64,000 bases of DNA from Eledone cirrhosa (taxonomy: Eukaryota > Mollusca > Cephalopoda > Octopoda > Eledonidae). The translations under genes and the position numbers were made by a program. Location: assembly GCA_964016885.1 (NCBI GenBank), contig OZ024747.1, forward strand, positions 49,361,447 through 49,425,446, in the 5' to 3' direction. Below are positions 55,971-64,000 of the stretch, piece after piece. The notes beneath the pieces are model-generated. The model was not told the origin of the DNA and made no database searches. It was given only the letters and a program-made list of their open reading frames with translations. Position 1 is the first letter of the stretch. Every line of letters starts with the position of its first letter.

Positions 55971-58900
55971 TATTTGACCATCACACTCTCCTACACCTGG
56001 TCACCAGTTGACCATCACACTGTCCTACACCTGGTCACCAGTTGACCATCACACTCTCCTACACCTGGTCACCAGTTGACCATCACACTCTCCTACACCT
56101 GGTCACCAGTTGACCATCACACTCTCCTACACCTGGTCACCAGTTGACCATCACACTCTCCTACACCTGGTCACCAGTTGACCATCACACTCTCCTACAC
56201 CTGGTCACCAGTTGACCATCACACTCTCCTACACCTGGTCATTAGTTGACCATCACACTCTCCTACACCTGGTCACCAGTTGACCATCACACTCTCCTAC
56301 ACATGGTCACCAGTTGACCATCACACTCTCCTACACCTGGTCATTAGTTGACCATCACACTCTCCTACACCTGGTCATTAGTTGACCATCACACTCTCCT
56401 ACACCTGGTCACCAGTTCACCATCACACTCCCCTACACCTGGTCATTAGTTGACCATCACACTCTCCTACACCTGGTCACCAGTTGACCATCACACTCTC
56501 CTACACCTGGTCATTAGTTGACCATCACACTCTCCTACACCTGGTCATTAGTTGACCATCACACTCTCCTACACCTGGTCATTAGTTGACCATCACACTC
56601 TCCTACACCTGGTCACCAGTTGACCATCACACTCTCCTACACCTGGTCACCAGTTGACCACACTCTCCTACACCTGGTCACCAGTTGACCATCACACTCT
56701 CCTACACCTGGTCACCAGTTGACCATCACACTCTCCTACACCTGGTCATTAGTTGACCATCACACTCTCCTACACCTTGTCATTAATTGACCATCACACT
56801 CTCCTACACCTTGCCATTAATTGACCATCACACTCTCCTACACCTGGTCACCAGTTGACCATCACACTCTCCTACACCTGGTCACCAATTGACCATCACA
56901 CTCTCCTACACCTGGTCACTATTTGACCATCACACTCTCCTACACCTGGTCACCAGTTGACCATCACACTGTCCTACACCTGGTCGCCAGTTGACCATCA
57001 CACTGTCCTACACCTGGTCGCCAGTTGACCATCACACTCTCCAACACCTGGTCACCAGTTGACCATCACACTCTCCTACACCTGGTCACTATTTGACCAT
57101 CACACTCTCCTACACCTGGTCACCAGTTGACCATCACACTCTCCTACACCTGGTCATTAGTTGACCATCACACTCTCCTACACCTGGTCATTAGTTGACC
57201 ATCAGACTCTCCTACACCTGGTCATTAGTTGACCATCACACTCTCCTACACCTGGTCACCAGTTGACCATCACACTCTCCTACACCTGGTCATTAGTTGA
57301 CCATCACACTGTCCTACACCTGGTCATTAGTTGACCATCACACTCTCCTACACCTGGTCATTAGTTGACCATCACACTCTCCTACACCTGGTCATTAGTT
57401 GGCCATCACACTCTCCTACACCTGGTCATTAGTTGGCCATCACACTCTCCTACACCTGGTCACCAGTTGGCCATCACACTCTCCTACACCTGGTCACCAG
57501 TTGACCATCACACTCTCCTACACCTGGTCACCAGTTGACCATCACACTCTCCTACACCTGGTCATTAGTTGACCATCACACTCTCCTACACCTGGTCACC
57601 AGTTGACCATCACACTCTCCTACACCTGGTCACCAGTTGACCATCACACTCTCCTACACCTGGTCACCAGTTGACCATCACACTCTCCTACACCTGGTCA
57701 CCAGTTGACCATCACACTCTCCTACACCTGGTCATTAGTTGACCATCACACTCTCCTACACCTGGTCATTAGTTGACCATCACACTCTCCTACACCTGGT
57801 CACCAGTTGACCATCACACTCTCCTACACCTGGTCACCAGTTGACCATCACACTCTCCTACACCTGGTCACCAGTTGACCATCACACTCTCCTACACCTG
57901 GTCACCAGTTGACCATCACACTCTCCTACACCTGGTCACCAGTTGACCATCACACTCTCCTACACCTGGTCATTAGTTGACCATCACACTCTCCTACACC
58001 TGGTCACCAGTTGACCATCACACTCTCCTACACCTGGTCATTAGTTGACCATCACACTCTCCTACACCTGGTCATTAGTTGACCATCACACTCTCCTACA
58101 CCTGGTTACCAGTTGACCATCACACTCTCCTACACCTGGTCACCAGTTGGCCATCACACTCTCCTACACCTGGTCACCAGTTGACCATCACACTCTCCTA
58201 CACCTGGTCATTAGTTGACTATCACACTCTCCTACACCTGGTCACCAGTTGACTATCACACTCTCCTACACCTGGTCACCAGTTGACCATCACACTCTCC
58301 TACACCTGGTCACCAATTGACCATCACACTCTCCTACACCTGGTCATTAGTTGACCACCACACTCTCCTACACCTGGTTATTAGTTGACCATCACACTCT
58401 CCTACACCTGGTCACCAGTTGACCATCACACTCTCCTACACCTGGTCACCAGTTGACCATCACACTCTCCTACACCTGGTCACCAGTTGACCATCACACT
58501 CCTACACCTGGTCATTAGTTGACCATCACACTCTCCTACACCTGGTCATTAGTTGACCATCACACTGTCCTACACCTGGTCATTAGTTGGCCATCACACT
58601 CTCCTACACCTGGTCACCAGTTGACCATCACACTCTCCTACACCTGGTCACCAGTTGACCATCACACTCTCCTACACCTGGTCACCAGTTGACCATCACA
58701 CTCTCCTACACCTGGTCATTAGTTGACCATCACACTCTCCTACACCTGGTCATTAGTTGACCATCACACTCTCCTACACCTGGTCACCAGTTGACCATCA
58801 CACTCTCCTACACCTGGTCACCAGTTGACCATCACACTCTCCTACACCTGGTCACCAGTTGACCATCACACTCTCCTACACCTGGTCACCAGTTGACCAT

Positions 58901-61900
58901 CACACTCTCCTACACCTGGTCACCAGTTGACCATCACACTCTCCTACACCTGGTCACCAGTTGACCATCACACTCTCCTACACCTGGTCACCAGTTGACC
59001 ATCACACTCTCCTACACCTGGTCACCAGTTGACCATCACACTCTCCTACACCTGGTCATTAGTTGACCATCACACTCTCCTACATCTGGTCACCTGGTCA
59101 CCGGTTGACCATCACACTCTCCTACACCTGGTCACCAATTGACCATCACACTCTCCTACACCTGGTCACCAATTGACCATCACACTCTCCTACACCTGGT
59201 CATTAGTTGGCCATCACACTCTCCTACACCTGGTCACCAGTTGACCATCACACTCTCCTACACCTGGTCACCAGTTGACCATCACACTCTCCTACACCTG
59301 GTCACCAGTTGACCATCACACTCTCCTACACCTGGTCAACAGTTGACCATCACACTCACCTACACCTGGTCAACAGTTGACCATCACACTCTCCTACACC
59401 TGGTCATTAGTTGACCATCACACTCTCCTACACCTGGTCACCAGTTGACCATCACACTCTCCTACACCTGGTCACCAGTTGACCATCACACTCTCCTACA
59501 CCTGGTCACCAGTTGACCATCACACTCTCCTACACCTGGTCACCAGTTGACCATCACACTCTCCTACACCTGGTCACCAGTTGACCATCACACTCTCCTA
59601 CACCTGGTCACCAGTTGACCATCACACTCTCCTACACCTTGTCATTAATTGACCATCACACTCTCCTACACCTGGTCACCAATTGACCATCACACTCTCC
59701 TACACCTGGTCACCATTTGACCATCACACTCTCCTACACCTGGTCACCAGTTGGCCATCACACTCTCCTACACCAGGTCACCAGTTGACCAACACACTGT
59801 CCTACACCTGGTCGCCAGTTGACCATCACACTCTCCTACACCTGGTCGCCAGTTGACCATCACACTCTCCTACACCTGGTCACCAGTTGACCATCACACT
59901 CTCCTACACCTGGTCACCAGTTGACCATCACACTCTCCTACACCTGGTCATTAGTTGACCATCACACTCTCCTACACCTGGTCATTAGTTGACCATCACA
60001 CTCTCCTACACCTGGTCATTAGTTGACCATCACACTCTGCTACACCTGGTCATTAGTTGGCCATCACACTCTCCTACACCTGGTCACCAGTTGGCCATCA
60101 CACTCTCCTACACCTGGTCACCAGTTGGCCATCACACTCTCCTACACCTGGTCACCAGTTGACCATCACACTCTCCTACACCTGGTCATTAGTTGACCAT
60201 CACACTCTCCTACACCTGGTCATTAGTTGACCATCACACTCTCCTACACCTGGTCACCAGTTGACCATCACACTCTCCTACACCTGGTCACCAGTTGACC
60301 ATCACACTCTCCTACACCTGGTCGCCAGTTGACCATCACACTCTCCTACACCTGGTCACCAATTGACCATCACACTCTCCTACACCTGGTCATTAGTTGA
60401 CCATCACACTCTCCTACACCTGGTCATTAGTTGACCATCACACTGTCCTACACCTGGTCATTAGTTGACCATCACACTCTCCTACACCTGGTCACCAGTT
60501 GACCATCACACTCCTACACCTGGTCATTAGTTGACCATCACACTCTCCTACACCTGGTCATTAGTTGACCATCACACTGTCCTACACCTGGTCATTAGTT
60601 GGCCATCACACTCTCCTACACCTGGTCACCAGTTGACCATCACACTCTCCTACACCTGGTCACCAGTTGACCATCACACTCTCCTACACCTGGTCACCAG
60701 TTGACCATCACACTCTCCTACACCTGGTCATTAGTTGACCATCACACTCTCCTACACCTGGTCATTAGTTGACCATCACACTCTCCTACACCTGGTCACC
60801 AGTTGACCATCACACTCTCCTACACCTGGTCACCAGTTGACCATCACACTCTCCTACACCTGGTCACCAGTTGACCATCACACTCTCCTACACCTGGTCA
60901 CCAGTTGACCATCACACTCTCCTACACCTGGTCACCAGTTGACCATCACACTCTCCTACACCTGGTCACCAGTTGACCATCACACTCTCCTACACCTGGT
61001 CACCAGTTGACCATCACACTCTCCTACACCTGGTCACCAGTTGACCATCACACTCTCCTACACCTGGTCATTAGTTGACCATCACACTCTCCTACATCTG
61101 GTCACCTGGTCACCGGTTGACCATCACACTCTCCTACACCTGGTCACCAATTGACCATCACACTCTCCTACACCTGGTCACCAATTGACCATCACACTCT
61201 CCTACACCTGGTCATTAGTTGGCCATCACACTCTCCTACACCTGGTCACCAGTTGACCATCACACTCTCCTACACCTGGTCATTAGTTGACCATCACACT
61301 CTCCTACACCTGGTCACCAGTTGACCATCACACTCTCCTACACCTGGTCACCAGTTGACCATCACACTCTCCTACACCTGGTCACCAGTTGACCATCACA
61401 CTCTCCTACACCTGGTCAACAGTTGACCATCACACTCACCTACACCTGGTCAACAGTTGACCATCACACTCTCCTACACCTGGTCATTAGTTGACCATCA
61501 CACTCTCCTACACCTGGTCACCAGTTGACCATCACACTCTCCTACACCTGGTCACCAGTTGACCATCACACTCTCCTACACCTGGTCACCAGTTGACCAT
61601 CACACTCTCCTACACCTGGTCACCAGTTGACCATCACACTCTCCTACACCTGGTCACCAGTTGACCATCACACTCTCCTACACCTGGTCACCAGTTGACC
61701 ATCACACTCTCCTACACCTTGTCATTAATTGACCATCACACTCTCCTACACCTGGTCACCAATTGACCATCACACTCTCCTACACCTGGTCACCATTTGA
61801 CCATCACACTCTCCTACACCTGGTCACCAGTTGGCCATCACACTCTCCTACACCAGGTCACCAGTTGACCAACACACTGTCCTACACCTGGTCGCCAGTT

Positions 61901-64000
61901 GACCATCACACTCTCCTACACCTGGTCGCCAGTTGACCATCACACTCTCCTACACCTGGTCACCAGTTGACCATCACACTCTCCTACACCTGGTCACCAG
62001 TTGACCATCACACTCTCCTACACCTGGTCATTAGTTGACCATCACACTCTCCTACACCTGGTCATTAGTTGACCATCACACTCTCCTACACCTGGTCATT
62101 AGTTGACCATCAGACTCTGCTACACCTGGTCATTAGTTGGCCATCACACTCTCCTACACCTGGTCACCAGTTGGCCATCACACTCTCCTACACCTGGTCA
62201 CCAGTTGGCCATCACACTCTCCTACACCTGGTCACCAGTTGACCATCACACTCTCCTACACCTGGTCATTAGTTGACCATCACACTCTCCTACACCTGGT
62301 CATTAGTTGACCATCACACTCTCCTACACCTGGTCACCAGTTGACCATCACACTCTCCTACACCTGGTCACCAGTTGACCATCACACTCTCCTACACCTG
62401 GTCGCCAGTTGACCATCACACTCTCCTACACCTGGTCACCAATTGACCATCACACTCTCCTACACCTGGTCATTAGTTGACCATCACACTCTCCTACACC
62501 TGGTCATTAGTTGACCATCACACTCTCCTACACCTGGTCATTAGTTGACCATCACACTCTCCTACACCTGGTCATTAGTTGACCATCAGACTCTGCTACA
62601 CCTGGTCATTAGTTGACCATCACACTCTCCTACACCTGGTCACCAGTTGACCATCACACTCTCCTACACCTGGTCACCAGTTGACCATCACACTCTCCTA
62701 CACCTGGTCACCAGTTGGCCATCACACTCTCCTACACCTGGTCACCAGTTGGCCATCACACTCTCCTACACCTGGTCACCAGTTGACCATCACACTCTCC
62801 TACACCTGGTCATTAGTTGACCATCACACTCTCCTACACCTGGTCATTAGTTGACCATCACACTCTCCTACACCTGGTCATTAGTTGACCATCACACTCT
62901 CCTACACCTGGTCACCAGTTGACCATCACACTCTCCTACACCTGGTCACCAGTTGACCATCACACTCTCCTACACCTGGTCACCAGTTGACCATCACACT
63001 CTCCTACACCTGGTCACCAATTGACCATCACACTCTCCTACACCTGGTCATTAGTTGACCATCACACTCTCCTACACCTGGTCATTAGTTGACCATCACA
63101 CTCTCCTACACCTGGTCATTAGTTGACCATCACACTCTCCTACACCTGGTCACCAGTTGACCATCACACTCTCCTACACCTGGTCACCAGTTGACCATCA
63201 CACTCTCCTACACCTGGTCACCAGTTGACCATCACACTCTCCTACACCTGGTCACCAGTTGACCATCACACTCTCCTACACCTGGTCACCAGTTGACCAT
63301 AACACTCTCCTACACCTGGTCACCAGTTGACCATCACACTCTCCTACACCTGGTCACCAGTTGACCATCACACTCTCCTACACCTGGTCACCAGTTGACC
63401 ATCACACTCTCCTACACCTGGTCATTAGTTGACCATCACACTCTCCTACACCTGGTCATTAGTTGACCATCACACTCTCCTACACCTGGTCACCAGTTGA
63501 CCATCACACTCTCCTACACCTGGTCACCAGTTGACCATCACACTCTCCTACACCTGGTCACCAGTTGACCATCACACTCTCCTACACCTGGTCACCAGTT
63601 GACCATCACACTCTCCTACACCTGGTCACCGGTTGACCATCACACTCTCCTACACCTGGTCACCAATTGACCATCACACTCTCCTACACCTGGTCATTAG
63701 TTGGCCATCACACTCTCCTACACCTGGTCATTAGTTGACCATCACACTCTCCTACACCTGGTCATTAGTTGACCATCACACTCTCCTACACCTGGTCATT
63801 AGTTGACCATCACACTCTCCTACACCTGGTCATTAGTTGACCATCACACTCTCCTACACCTGGTCACCAGTTGACCATCACACTCTCCTACACCTGGTCA
63901 CCAGTTGACCATCACACTCTCCTACACCTGGTCACCAGTTGACCATCACACTCTCCTACACCTGGTCACCAGTTGACCATCACACTGTCCTACACCTGGT
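55971..64000. repeat. 34-bp minisatellite, at least 230 copies, runs off window
   Basis: The unit is TTGACCATCACACTCTCCTA followed by CACCTGGTCACCAG; the main variant has CATTAG in place of CACCAG. Rarer variants are TTGGCC, CACTGTCC, CAACAG and CACCAATTG. About 236 units fit 8.03 kb. It probably lies in the SNX7 intron after exon i, since the last coding exon has not been reached. Confidence 0.97.
58440..62580. repeat. Higher-order repeat of about 2.0-2.1 kb in the 34-bp array
   Basis: Rare units recur together: ACATCTGGTCACCTGGTCAC at 59082 and 61094 (2012 bp apart), the CAACAG pair at 59331 and 61411, and CACCAGGTCACCAG at 59771 and 61851 (2080 bp apart). The 68-bp change is two extra units in the second copy. 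Confidence 0.85.

Noticed and set aside
55604..56011. His/Thr- or Cys/Val-rich open frames
   Set aside because: (CA)n microsatellite read in several frames.
55971..64000. CRISPR-like array of 34-bp repeats
   Set aside because: Head-to-tail tandem units with no spacers; a minisatellite.

Overview
This window is animal nuclear DNA, most likely from a coleoid cephalopod (octopus or squid). The evidence is a split metazoan gene with GT-AG introns, cephalopod-style tRNA-derived SINEs, repeats headed by CATCATCATC-GTTTA-ACGTCC, several LINE clades and a Penelope-like element. I see nothing bacterial: no operons, CRISPR arrays or rRNA. The species cannot be fixed from sequence alone.

The one host gene I can support is a plus-strand sorting nexin of the SNX7/SNX30 type (PX-BAR), best matched to SNX7. 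Nine exons (7488-7679, 13373-13483, 15326-15487, 15702-15897, 16778-16908, 40819-40887, 41859-41945, 52552-52656, 54118-54270) join in frame to 402 codons. They cover the end of the N-terminal tail, the whole PX domain and nearly all of the BAR region. The first coding exon(s) lie upstream, unrecognised or outside the window, and the last coding exon lies beyond the right edge. Only 1.2 kb of the 46.8 kb between first and last visible exon is coding.

The rest is repeats. 1-7.4 kb: an RTE-like LINE with a PHD-type finger in its reverse transcriptase protein, AT arrays, SINEs and fold-backs. 7.5-17 kb: five exons among MITEs, LINE relics and a 40-bp minisatellite. 17-35.9 kb: an 18.9-kb array of 16- and 20-bp units inside one intron, starting about 65 bp from a splice donor. 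36-41 kb: fold-back repeats and antisense LINE/SINE copies. 42-46 kb: two decayed CR1/L2-like LINEs. 46.5-46.9 kb: a perfect palindrome with 195-bp arms. 47.5-52.5 kb: an antisense Penelope-like element (reverse transcriptase plus GIY-YIG endonuclease), itself hit by a LINE and a SINE, whose 5' end abuts a SNX7 splice acceptor. 52.9-55 kb: two minisatellites flanking the last visible exon. 56-64 kb: a 34-bp minisatellite running off the window.

The points most worth a second look are the two-length satellite with its higher-order repeats, the series of fold-back repeats with hammerhead-like or CGAAAC...AATAAA cores, and the Penelope-like element that seems to supply a host splice acceptor.
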